From Streptomyces sp. NBC_00659 (GTDB taxonomy: Bacteria; Actinomycetota; Actinomycetes; Streptomycetales; Streptomycetaceae), in the NCBI RefSeq assembly GCF_036226925.1, contig NZ_CP109031.1, forward strand, positions 744,001-808,000: a stretch of DNA of 64,000 bases, in the 5' to 3' direction. Shown piece after piece: positions 1 to 6,966 of the stretch. The translations under genes and the position numbers were made by a program. Under the pieces are notes generated by a model. It saw only the letters and a list, made by a program, of their open reading frames with translations, ran no database searches and was not told the origin of the DNA. Position 1 is the first letter of the stretch. Every line of letters starts with the position of its first letter.

Positions 1-221
1 CAGTGGCAGGGGAAACCGAGCAGGTGACGGGCGTCGTGCACCCACTCGTGGACGTTCTCGCCGGAGATGACGGAGGTGGCGCCCTGTTCGGCGCCGACGA
101 AGTACAGCAGGACCAGCATCAGGATGCCGAAGAAGGCCGCCCAGGGGGCGATCGCACCGATCGGCAGCTTGGCGGGAAGGGCGGGGGTGGTGGCTGTCGG
201 CGGAGCGACGGTCTGCGCCAT
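1..221 (-). CDS. cbtB: CbtB family cobalt transporter subunit (3' edge at window start)
   Basis: Small single-span membrane protein of the CbtAB cobalt-uptake system that supplies cobalt for cobalamin synthesis. Reading from the ATG at 221, 73 codons are visible and the last two bases of the window read TG, most likely the start of a TGA stop, so the protein looks complete at 73 residues. A Pro/Ala-rich N-terminus is followed by one hydrophobic helix (about residues 27-43) and an extracytoplasmic tail. The tail carries the family's His-rich signature HEWVHDARHLLGFPCH, which probably binds the metal. A cobalamin riboswitch precedes it. cbtA normally follows and would lie just outside the window. 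The identification rests on the tail motif plus the riboswitch. Confidence 0.88.
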   Translation of the reverse strand, partial: MAQTVAPPTATTPALPAKLPIGAIAPWAAFFGILMLVLLYFVGAEQGATSVISGENVHEWVHDARHLLGFPCH

Positions 222-261
222 GGCAGGACCTCCTCGGGAGTTCGCGTCCCATCTCGGTGGT

Positions 262-400
262 GCACAGGATGACGCCTACGGGTCTGACTCACGGGCGCCC
301 AGCATGGCTGGAGCGTCTCGTTCACAGTGGCGCGACCGTGCCGGATCTCCACCGGCTTCCGTCTTGACGTCATCGATATCGGACCGACCGTACCGCGTGG
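262..400 (-). promoter_or_regulatory. Cobalamin (B12) riboswitch
   Basis: Read on the minus strand, this leader shows the conserved parts of the AdoCbl riboswitch in order: GGAAGCCGGTGGAGATCCGGC, then the B12 box GCCACTG (325-331), then the downstream AGTCAGACCC element (about 280-290). It ends about 40 bases before the cbtB start, where it can mask the ribosome site. In this family, bound cobalamin switches expression off, so cobalt import would stop when B12 is plentiful. The outer boundaries are approximate. Confidence 0.9.
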
Positions 401-466
401 CGCGTACCTGGCCAAGACCGCGCCGACCGGGGTGATCTTCCTCTCGTCCCAGGTGACGCGCTGTCC

Positions 467-1573
467 TCAGTCCTGTCCCGCCGTGTCCCCGTCGGTGCCG
501 GACTCGTCGTCGGACAGCCCGAGTTCACGCTCACCGAGGGGAGAGAAGAAGCGCTCGACGTCGGCGTCGGTGACCTCGGCGAGCGTGGCCGGGGACCAGC
601 GCGGCTCACGGTCCTTGTCGATGATCTGGGCCCGGACACCCTCGACCAGGTCGGGTGCGGACAGGGCCGCGCAGGAGACGCGGTACTCCTGGTCCAGAAC
701 GCGCTCCAGCGATCCGAGGCGCCTGGCCCGGCGCAAAGCGGCCAGCGTGACCTTCAGGGCGGTGGGCGAGTTGCCGAGGAGGATCTCAGCCGTCTCCTTG
801 GCGGCCGGGTCGTCCGCCGCGAGCAGCCGCCGGACGATCTCCTCGACGGTGTCGGCGCCGTAGCAGGCGTCGATCCACTCGCGCCGCTCCGCGAGTTCCG
901 CCGGTGGCGCGGGCCGTGCGTGAGCCGCCACGGCCTCCGGTACGGGCCGGTCCGCGAGGTCGGACACGAACCGCGGGAGCGCGGAGGACGGCAGGTAGTG
1001 GTCGGCGAGGCCGCACGACAGCGCGTCGCCTGCGCCGATGGAGGCGCCCGTCAGGGCGAGGTGGGTGCCGAGTTCGCCCGGGGCGAGGGCAAGAAGGTAG
1101 GTGCCGCCGACGTCGGGGACGAAGCCGATGCCGGTCTCGGGCATGGCGACGCGGGAGCGCTCGGTGACGATCCGGACGCTGCCGTGCGCGGAGACGCCGA
1201 CGCCGCCGCCCATGACGATGCCGTCCATGACCGCCACGTACGGCTTGGGATAGCGGGCGATCCGGGCGTTCAGGCGGTACTCGTCCCGCCAGAACGCGGC
1301 GGACGCGGTGCCGTCCCCGTCGCGCGCGTCGTCGTGGACGACGCGGATGTCGCCGCCCGCGCACAGTCCGCGTTCGCCGGCGCCGGTGATGACCACCGTC
1401 TCGACGGCCGGGTCGTGTTCCCAGGCGGCGAGCGCCCGGTCGATGCGGCGCACCATCGCGTGGTTCAGGGCGTTCAAGGCCCTCGGCCGGTTCAGGGTGA
1501 TGTGGGCGGCCCGCCCCTCGGTGTGCAGCAGGACGGATTCCCCGGCGGCGCCCGGTGCCCCGGTGCCGCTCAT
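467..1573 (-). CDS. 3-hydroxyisobutyryl-CoA hydrolase (enoyl-CoA hydratase/isomerase family)
   Basis: Crotonase-fold enzyme of 368 residues, the size of HIBCH-type hydrolases and longer than ordinary enoyl-CoA hydratases (about 260). The oxyanion-hole segment reads GAGERGLCAGGDIR, and the second conserved block reads MGGGVGVSAHGSVRI followed by MPETGIGFVPDVGGTY, which is diagnostic for 3-hydroxyisobutyryl-CoA hydrolase. The expected role is hydrolysis of 3-hydroxyisobutyryl-CoA in valine breakdown. Its ATG overlaps the stop codon of a broken acyl-CoA dehydrogenase remnant, so it was once the distal gene of a branched-chain acyl-CoA degradation operon and has lost its partner here. The acidic C-terminal tail (last 25 residues) is probably disordered. 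Confidence 0.88.
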   Translation of the reverse strand: MSGTGAPGAAGESVLLHTEGRAAHITLNRPRALNALNHAMVRRIDRALAAWEHDPAVETVVITGAGERGLCAGGDIRVVHDDARDGDGTASAAFWRDEYRLNARIARYPKPYVAVMDGIVMGGGVGVSAHGSVRIVTERSRVAMPETGIGFVPDVGGTYLLALAPGELGTHLALTGASIGAGDALSCGLADHYLPSSALPRFVSDLADRPVPEAVAAHARPAPPAELAERREWIDACYGADTVEEIVRRLLAADDPAAKETAEILLGNSPTALKVTLAALRRARRLGSLERVLDQEYRVSCAALSAPDLVEGVRAQIIDKDREPRWSPATLAEVTDADVERFFSPLGERELGLSDDESGTDGDTAGQD

Positions 1574-1659
1574 CCGAACGCCTCCGTCAGGCGGCGGGCC
1601 ACGATGACGCGCATGATCTCGGTGGTTCCTTCCACGGTCCGGTCGAGTCGCAGGTCACG
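1570..1659 (-). pseudogene. 3' remnant of an acyl-CoA dehydrogenase gene
   Basis: On the minus strand 29 codons encode a perfect acyl-CoA dehydrogenase C-terminus (RDLRLDRTVEGTTEIMR, then VIVARRLTEAFG, stop). Upstream the same frame hits a TAG within seven codons and no further dehydrogenase sequence is visible before the cupin gene. The stop codon overlaps the hydrolase start as ATGA, a typical live-operon arrangement. The body of the dehydrogenase has therefore been deleted and only its last 29 codons remain, kept perhaps because they help translation of the hydrolase. In related operons an isobutyryl-CoA dehydrogenase-like gene occupies this place. Confidence 0.85.
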
Positions 1660-1708
1660 ACGTCGTCCTCGCTACCGTACCCACCGAGTGATCGAACGGC
1701 CCGTGCCG

Positions 1709-2218
1709 TCAGCCCTCTTCCCCGTCCCGCAGCACGTACAGCCCCGGCAGGTTGACCACGACCGCCTCCTGGGTACTGCGGGCGATGACGACGACGGCCT
1801 CCTCCGCGGGGTCCGGGTTCTCCTCGCGGTGCGGCACGAACGGGGGCACGAAGATGTAGTCACCGGGTGAGGTGCGCAGCCGCACTTCCTCGGGCGCTTC
1901 CCCCGAGTCGTCGAGGAAGACGAACTCGGGGTGTCCGCTGACCACGTAGATGGCGGTCTCGGAGGCTCCGTGGTGGTGGTCCGAGGACGCGGTGGAGGGG
2001 GCGACGTGGGTCTGGCCCATCCACAGCTTCTCGGAACCGACGGTGGTGCCGCTGACGGCGGCGAATCTGCGCATGCCACCGGTCTGCGCCGTGTCGCCGT
2101 CGAGGGCGTCGGCGCGGATGTGGTGCAGGCGGGTGCGCAGGGGGCGTACGGACTGCGCTTCGGCGTCCGGGAGATGGGGGTGGAAACCTTCGCCGGGGGT
2201 TGTCGACGGCTCGCTCAT
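1709..2218 (-). CDS. Cupin domain-containing protein
   Basis: Cytosolic single-domain cupin of 169 residues. Cupin motif 1 is visible around residues 80-105 (GQTHVAPSTASSDHHHG followed by ETAIYVVSG), giving a metal-binding His cluster. Motif 2 lies around residues 130-145 (GDYIFVPPFVPHRE). The family includes dioxygenases, isomerases and sensors, and no substrate can be assigned. The start was set at the ATG at 2218, because the longer reading would run through the promoter. A TTGACA-N18-TAGCGT promoter ends eight bases before this ATG, so the mRNA is probably leaderless. The gene is divergent from the Rrf2 regulator, and its promoter carries a site resembling the operator of the sulfur operon at 3.9 kb. 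Confidence 0.75.
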   Translation of the reverse strand: MSEPSTTPGEGFHPHLPDAEAQSVRPLRTRLHHIRADALDGDTAQTGGMRRFAAVSGTTVGSEKLWMGQTHVAPSTASSDHHHGASETAIYVVSGHPEFVFLDDSGEAPEEVRLRTSPGDYIFVPPFVPHREENPDPAEEAVVVIARSTQEAVVVNLPGLYVLRDGEEG

Positions 2219-2226
2219 GGAGGGGG

Positions 2227-2269
2227 ACGCTAGAGCGGCCCGGAAAAGGATGTCAAGAGGTATCCATTG
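2227..2269 (-). promoter_or_regulatory. Promoter of the cupin gene with putative operator
   Basis: On the minus strand, -35 TTGACA (2251-2256) and -10 TAGCGT (2227-2232) are separated by 18 bases. The -10 lies 8 bases from the cupin ATG, which points to leaderless transcription. The 21 bases at 2249-2269 match the 21 bases at 3882-3902, upstream of the sulfur operon, at 15 positions, including a shared half GGTRTCCATTG. Here the site overlaps the -35, so a bound protein would repress. The assignment to the neighbouring Rrf2 regulator is an inference. Confidence 0.55.
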
Positions 2270-2357
2270 CGCTTCACCTGCGGCAATGTTCCCGCAATGT
2301 ACGTGGGGAACCGGTGGAGACCCCACCGGCGCACACCTGGTCGGGCATCATGGGCCC

Positions 2358-2792
2358 ATGCATATCTCCGCGAAGGCGGACTACGCCACGCGAGCTCTGC
2401 TGGAGCTCGCCCGCGAACCGGCCCGCCCGCTCACCTGTGAGTCCATGGCCTCCTCGCAGCATGTTCCGTTCCGCTTCCTGAAGTCCGTGGTGGGCGAGTT
2501 GCGCAGGGCCGGCCTGGTACGCAGCCAGCGCGGCTGCGAGGGCGGGTACTGGCTCGGCCGGCCCGCCGACGAGATCACTCTGCTGGACGTCGTACGCGCC
2601 GTGGACGGTGAGCTGATCACCTTGCGGGGCGAGCCACTGGCCGGACTCGACTATCCGGGGGCCGCGTCCGGACTGCCCGGGATCTGGCGTCGTATCGAGG
2701 CGGACGCCGCGGCGGTACTGGGCGGGACGACCCTGGCCGCGCTGCTGCCCGCCGAGGCGGCCGGGCGGATGGGCCACAAGGGAGCCGCGTGA
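2358..2792 (+). CDS. Rrf2 family transcriptional regulator
   Basis: Rrf2-type winged-helix repressor of 144 residues. The N-terminus MHISAKADYATRALLELA is the family hallmark, followed by the recognition helix region (FRFLKSVVGELRRAGLV) and the wing RGCEGGYWL. The three-Cys cluster of iron-sulfur members (IscR, NsrR) is absent. Cys occurs only at residues 27 and 60, so redox sensing by a cluster is unlikely. Rrf2 proteins without a cluster include CymR, the regulator of cysteine and organosulfur genes in Firmicutes. With an LLM/ABC sulfur operon 1.5 kb downstream and a shared site at both promoters, a CymR-like role is a reasonable guess. A hairpin (2311-2329) lies in the leader. The stop overlaps the next gene's GTG. 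Confidence 0.82.
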   Translation: MHISAKADYATRALLELAREPARPLTCESMASSQHVPFRFLKSVVGELRRAGLVRSQRGCEGGYWLGRPADEITLLDVVRAVDGELITLRGEPLAGLDYPGAASGLPGIWRRIEADAAAVLGGTTLAALLPAEAAGRMGHKGAA

Positions 2793-3778
2793 CCCGCCCG
2801 CCGGACCGGCCGATCACGGAAGCGGTGGAGGTGGTCGACACCGTGAAGGCGGTGGAGGCGGTCGACACCGTGGAAGCGGTGAAGGTGGTGGAGGTGGTGG
2901 AGTACACCGACCCGCTGTGTCCCTGGGCCTGGGGATCGGAACCGGTGTTCCGCAGGCTCCGGGCCGCGCTGGAGGGCCGCGTCCGCTGGCGACGCGCGTA
3001 CTGCATCCTGTTCGACCACGACGACGACCCGCCACCCGATCCCGCCGCGGAGACCGCCTGGTACACGCGGTACGTCGAGGACATCAGCGCTCACACGCGG
3101 GCACCGCGGGCGCGGCGGCTGAGCCGGGTCGCGGCGAGTTCGTGGCCGTCCTCGCTGGCGGCCAAGGCCGCGGAGCGTCAGGGCGACGAGGTGGCCGGGC
3201 GGGTGCTGCGGCGCCTGCGGGAGAGCGTGTTCGTGCTCGGTGAACCGGCGGACACCCCGGCGCTGGCGCTGTCCGCGGTCCGGGGTGTGCCCGGCCTCGA
3301 CCACGAGCGGCTGGTCACTGACGCAGCATCAGTATCCGTACGGAAGGCGGTACTTGCCGACCGCTCCGAGGCGCGTCGCCCGGTCGGCGAGGTGCTGTCG
3401 GTGCGCAGTGGTTCGCCTCATCCCGGCGCCGCCAAGGAGACCGCCGACGGCGGGTACCGCTACGCGCTGCCCACGCTGCTGGTCCGCGCTCCCGCGGGGC
3501 GGCGCGTCGTACCGGGCTGGCGGCCGTACGAGGAGTACGCGTCGGCTTTCGAGGAGCTGAGCCCCGGGCTGCTGACGGAGCCCGCGCGGCCGGCTCCCCC
3601 GGAAGCGCTCGCGCGGTACCGGAGCCTGACCGGCCCCGAGGCGGCGGTGTTGAGCGACGGACCGTGGCCTCCCGGGGACGCCGTGCGCGTCGAGACCGGC
3701 AACGGCCCCCTGTGGCTGCACCCGGACGAGGCCGCCGTGCACCCGGCGCGCGACCGCGGCGCTCCCGCCGTTCCCTGA
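2789..3778 (+). CDS. DsbA family (thioredoxin-fold) protein with repetitive N-terminus
   Basis: A 329-residue cytosolic protein of the DsbA/FrnE-like thioredoxin fold. The active-site region reads EYTDPLCPWAWGSEP, where the second Cys of a CxxC pair is replaced by Ala (CPWA). Thiol-disulfide exchange by the usual two-Cys mechanism is therefore not possible, and a one-Cys isomerase or binding role is more likely. Residues 11-38 are a low-complexity run of VE/VD/VK dipeptides encoded by imperfect DNA repeats. The GTG start overlaps the Rrf2 stop (GTGA), so the two are co-translated. That would fit a thiol-linked partner of the regulator, but this is inference. Confidence 0.72.
   Translation: MTRPPDRPITEAVEVVDTVKAVEAVDTVEAVKVVEVVEYTDPLCPWAWGSEPVFRRLRAALEGRVRWRRAYCILFDHDDDPPPDPAAETAWYTRYVEDISAHTRAPRARRLSRVAASSWPSSLAAKAAERQGDEVAGRVLRRLRESVFVLGEPADTPALALSAVRGVPGLDHERLVTDAASVSVRKAVLADRSEARRPVGEVLSVRSGSPHPGAAKETADGGYRYALPTLLVRAPAGRRVVPGWRPYEEYASAFEELSPGLLTEPARPAPPEALARYRSLTGPEAAVLSDGPWPPGDAVRVETGNGPLWLHPDEAAVHPARDRGAPAVP
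2818..2905 (+). repeat. Degenerate short tandem repeats inside the DsbA-like gene
   Basis: Imperfect repeats built on GCGGTGGAGGTGGTCGAC and GTGAAGGCGGTGGAGGCG encode alternating Val with Glu, Lys, Asp, Ala or Thr. The reading frame is kept. Such runs change length by replication slippage, so this N-terminal extension is likely variable between strains. Confidence 0.7.
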
Positions 3779-3881
3779 AGGCTTCCTGACGGGTGGTCAG
3801 GATGACGGAGGGTGCCCGTGGAGCCCTCTCCCGTCCCTGCCGGCGCCCTGATCAGCGGTCAGAACCCGTCCCGCCCAATGA

Positions 3882-3929
3882 GACACCAAATGGTGTCCAT
3901 TGACAGCCGCCGAGAACCGGCCCCAGGAT
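3882..3929 (+). promoter_or_regulatory. Promoter and palindromic operator of the sulfur operon
   Basis: A perfect 16-bp inverted repeat, GACACCA-AA-TGGTGTC (3882-3897), is followed at once by -35 TTGACA (3900-3905) and, 18 bases on, a -10-like CAGGAT (3924-3929). The predicted transcription start falls on or next to the ATG at 3937, so the leader peptide would be the first thing translated from a leaderless mRNA. The 21 bases at 3882-3902 resemble the site in the cupin promoter (15 of 21 identical). A repressor or activator bound here would touch the -35. Confidence 0.65.
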
Positions 3930-3936
3930 GTGCACC

Positions 3937-4011
3937 ATGCTCACGACGCACCCCGGCGTGGTGTGCCGCTACGTGGACCTGCGGCGCACCTGCAGCGCAC
4001 TCTGTCGCTGA
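3937..4011 (+). CDS. Cys-containing leader peptide, sulfur operon (leader 1)
   Basis: A 24-residue open reading frame ending VDLRRTCSALCR, the signature of the short putative leader peptides found upstream of sulfur-related genes in Streptomyces. Cys codons stand at positions 10, 19 and 23, the last just before the end. It lies 318 bases upstream of the binding-protein gene and probably starts at the transcript's first base. The likely role is attenuation: ribosomes slow at Cys codons when cysteine is short and this changes folding of the leader RNA. Cysteine-responsive attenuation by Cys-rich upstream peptides is known in mycobacteria. That this peptide works the same way is inferred. Confidence 0.82.
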   Translation: MLTTHPGVVCRYVDLRRTCSALCR

Positions 4012-4329
4012 CCGCCCGCCAGCCGCGGCCCCCAGGCGCCTGACGCCCGTCCCGCCGACTCCGGCACCGGCACCGAGCCGACTCGCCGCCCGGCCCCCGT
4101 CATCGCGCGCCGTTCTCCCAGCGTTTCGTCGTTTCCGCTCCCCGGCCTCCCGGCCCTCCCCGTGATCCGCCGACGCCTCCTGCCCTGAACGCGGCATGCC
4201 CTCGTGCGCACCGAAGCACACACAGGCATGCGCGTCTTCGGCCTGCGTGGCGTTCGTCCGCGGGGCGGTCCGCCCTCGCTCCCCGCCGCGCCGCCCGGTG
4301 CGGCGGAAGCCTTCGCAGAAAGCAATCCG
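4012..4329 (+). promoter_or_regulatory. Long 5' leader between leader peptide 1 and the binding-protein gene
   Basis: No gene is seen in these 318 bases. The stretch is C-rich on the plus strand over 4012-4190. Toward its end a compact palindrome GGGCGG-T-CCGCCC (4263-4275) and a longer GC-rich fold around CCGCCGC/GCGGCGG (about 4282-4305) lie close to the ribosome site. They could form the attenuator controlled by leader peptide 1. An in-frame extension of the downstream gene back to 4204 is open but has the wrong composition for a signal peptide. Confidence 0.4.
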
Positions 4330-5904
4330 ATGCCCGGACGTCTCACGCCCCGCACCCCCGCCACGGCCTTCCGTTCCGCCCCTCGACCCGGCCGGCTGCG
4401 CGCCGCCGCCCTGGGCACCGCCCTCGCCACCGTGCTCGTCCCCGCGCTCGGCGCCTGCGGCGGCGAGGCGTCCTCGTCCGCCGGCTCCGCCGCACTGAAG
4501 TGGACCTCCTCCTACTTCCCCGCCCACTGGGACCCGGTCGTCAGCGGCAGTGGCGCCCAGTTCCGTGAACTCGCTCTGGTCTACGCCTCGTTGACACGGA
4601 CGGACGAGAACGGAAAGGCCGTCCCCGACCTGGCCAAGAGCTGGGACTACAACGCCAAGGGCGATGTGGTCACCTTCCACCTGCGGCCCCACCTGAAGTT
4701 CAGCGACGGCACGCCGGTCGACGGTGCCGCCGTGAAGGCCGCGATCGAACGGGCCAAGAAGCAGAAGAACTCCGCCCTGTTCGGCGACCTGACCTCGATC
4801 ACGTCGGTGGACGCCAAGGGTCTCGACGCAGTGATCCACCTCAGCCAGGTCGACTACCAGATCCCCCAACTGCTGGGCGAGCGCGTCCTCCAGATCGCCA
4901 GTCCGAAGGCCGCAGCGTCCCCCACCGAGCTGGACCAGGGCCCGGTCGGCGCCGGCCCGTTCACCGTCACCCAGCTCGTCCCGGGCACCAAGGCCGTCCT
5001 GAAGAAGAACCCGGACTACTGGGACGCCAAGAACATCCACATCGACACCGTCGAGCTGAGCTCCGCCCCCGACGCCTCCACCGTCGTCTCCGGACTCCAG
5101 ACCGGCGTCTACAACTTCGCCGACATAGCCCCGAGTCAGGCCGACGCGGCCAAGAAGGCCGGACTCGACGTCTTCGTGCAGCCCGGCTTCAACGCCTCCA
5201 ACCTCAGCCTCAACACCAACAAGGCGCCGTTCGACAACGACAAGGTCGTCGACGCCGTCCGCTACGCGATCAACCGTCAGGAGTTCGTCGACAAGCTGAC
5301 CTTCGGCTACGGCTCGGTGACCAACCAGCCGTTCCCCAAGGGGTACGTCGCCTTCGACCCGGAGTCGGCCGACGCCTACGCGTACGACCCCGCGAAGGCG
5401 AAGAAGCTTCTCGCCGAGTCCGGTCACAAGCCCGGCGACCTCAAGCTGAACCTGGTCATCCCGGCCGAGGACCCTCAAGCCGAGATCGTCCAGGCGCAGT
5501 TGGCGAAGGTCGGCATCACCGTCACGATCAAGATCGACAAGAACTGGGCCACTCCGTTCTTCGCCAAGGACCTGACGTTCTCGCTGTACGGCACCACGGG
5601 CCGTGACTCCGCGGCGCAGACGCTCACCGCGCACTTCGGCCCGAACGGCCCGCTCAACCTCAGTTCGCCCTACGAGCCGTCCGGTTTCGAGGCGGCCATC
5701 GCCAAGGTCCGCCGGACCCCGCTGGACTCGCCCGACTACACGAAGGTCCTCCAGGCGGCGACCCGGGCCGGCCTCCAGAGCAAGGCGCTGGTCTTCACGT
5801 ACTCCTCGCCCAACCTCATCGCCAAGAGCAAGAGCATCTCCGGCCTGCCGAAGAACCCCGCCCACATCGACTGGACCGGCGTGACCATCGCCGGCGGCAA
5901 CTGA
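4330..5904 (+). CDS. ABC transporter substrate-binding lipoprotein (peptide/nickel class, SBP_bac_5)
   Basis: Extracytoplasmic solute-binding lipoprotein, 524 residues from the ATG at 4330. Residues 1-42 are a signal peptide with Arg-rich start and hydrophobic core, ending in lipobox LGAC with lipidated Cys 43. The body has the SBP_5 hallmarks: LAKSWDYNAKGDVVTFHLRP near residue 90, VDAVRYAINRQEFVDKL in the second lobe, and length in the usual 500-560 range. Family members bind peptides, nickel, glutathione or opines. Being co-transcribed with flavin monooxygenases and an FMN reductase suggests an organosulfur ligand, but this cannot be read from the sequence. It is the first main gene after leader peptide 1. 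Confidence 0.88.
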   Translation: MPGRLTPRTPATAFRSAPRPGRLRAAALGTALATVLVPALGACGGEASSSAGSAALKWTSSYFPAHWDPVVSGSGAQFRELALVYASLTRTDENGKAVPDLAKSWDYNAKGDVVTFHLRPHLKFSDGTPVDGAAVKAAIERAKKQKNSALFGDLTSITSVDAKGLDAVIHLSQVDYQIPQLLGERVLQIASPKAAASPTELDQGPVGAGPFTVTQLVPGTKAVLKKNPDYWDAKNIHIDTVELSSAPDASTVVSGLQTGVYNFADIAPSQADAAKKAGLDVFVQPGFNASNLSLNTNKAPFDNDKVVDAVRYAINRQEFVDKLTFGYGSVTNQPFPKGYVAFDPESADAYAYDPAKAKKLLAESGHKPGDLKLNLVIPAEDPQAEIVQAQLAKVGITVTIKIDKNWATPFFAKDLTFSLYGTTGRDSAAQTLTAHFGPNGPLNLSSPYEPSGFEAAIAKVRRTPLDSPDYTKVLQAATRAGLQSKALVFTYSSPNLIAKSKSISGLPKNPAHIDWTGVTIAGGN

Positions 5905-5935
5905 CACTCCGTCCATCACAGAGAGGGGGCAACCC

Positions 5936-6964
5936 ATGACGACGACGGAGGCAACGGCCCCGCCCGACGTCCGTCTCCCGGCCGCCGCGGCCCGGACCCG
6001 GCACACCCTGGGCCGCGTCCTGGCCACCCTCGCCCGGTCGGTCGCGATCTTCGTGCCCGTCTTCCTGGTCGCGACGTTCGTGACGTTCGCGCTGCGGTCG
6101 CTGAGCGGACTCAGCCCGGCGCGCATCCAGCTGGGCGAGGAAGCGACTCCCGAGGCGGTCGCCCGTGTCGAGGCCCACTGGGGCCTCGACCGGCCCTTCC
6201 TCGTCCAGTACGGGGACTGGTTCGGTGACGTCCTGCACGGCCGGCTCGGCACGAGCTGGACCAACGGCGCCGACATCTCCACCCTCATCGGCCTCGGCCT
6301 GGGTGTGAGCCTGTCGGTGGCGACCTTCGCGCTGATCATCGGTGTCGTCGCGGGCTTCGGTCTCGGCACGCTCGCGGCGGTGCGCCGCACCACCTGGATC
6401 GACCGCGCGATCACCGGCTTCGTGACGGTGATCTCGGTGATGCCGGCTTTCGTCGTCGGCATCGTGCTCGTCGCCGTCTTCTCGGTGGGGCTGCACCTGT
6501 TCCCGTCCGCCGGATACATACCGGCGGAGCAGGGGTTCGGGCCGTGGCTCGCCCACATCACCCTGCCCGCCGTGGCGCTGAGCTTCGACGTCGTCGCCGA
6601 TGTCGCCCGTCAGCTGCGCGGAAGCCTCGTCGGGGCCTACCGCGAGAACTACGTGACCGGCGCGGTGGTCCGCGGGCTCGGTCCGCGCCGGATCTTCTTC
6701 GGCCACGTGCTGCGCAACGGCCTCGGTCCCGCGCTCGCCACCCTCGGCCTGAAGTTCCCCGCCCTGGTCGGCGCCTCCGTCGTCACGGAGTGGATCTTCG
6801 GGCTCCAGGGTTTCGGACGGTTCGCCAACGACTCGGCGCAGGCCGGGGACGTACCGGCCGTGCAGGGCGTCCTCGTGGTGTCGATCGTCCTGGTCGTCGC
6901 CTTCAACCTGCTCGTCAACCTGGTGCTGGCCCGCGTGACGCCGGCCTCCCGGCGGGGGGTGTGA
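5936..6964 (+). CDS. ABC transporter permease, DppB type
   Basis: Inner-membrane permease of 342 residues. A cytosolic N-terminal segment is followed by about six membrane helices, starting around residue 35 (SVAIFVPVFLVATFVTFALR). The DppB-type N-terminal domain with the LGLDRPFLVQYGDWFGDVLHGRLG-like periplasmic loop is present (here residues 82-105). The EAA cytosolic loop follows in the last third (GSLVGAYRENYVTGAVVRGLG), which docks to the ATPases. It pairs with the permease 2 bases downstream. A GAGAGGGGG ribosome site precedes the ATG. Confidence 0.9.
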   Translation: MTTTEATAPPDVRLPAAAARTRHTLGRVLATLARSVAIFVPVFLVATFVTFALRSLSGLSPARIQLGEEATPEAVARVEAHWGLDRPFLVQYGDWFGDVLHGRLGTSWTNGADISTLIGLGLGVSLSVATFALIIGVVAGFGLGTLAAVRRTTWIDRAITGFVTVISVMPAFVVGIVLVAVFSVGLHLFPSAGYIPAEQGFGPWLAHITLPAVALSFDVVADVARQLRGSLVGAYRENYVTGAVVRGLGPRRIFFGHVLRNGLGPALATLGLKFPALVGASVVTEWIFGLQGFGRFANDSAQAGDVPAVQGVLVVSIVLVVAFNLLVNLVLARVTPASRRGV

Positions 6965-6966
6965 CC

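Noticed and set aside
3859..6561. Very long minus-strand frame opposite the binding-protein and permease genes
   Set aside because: Antisense shadow caused by GC-biased codons; the plus-strand proteins are clearly recognisable.
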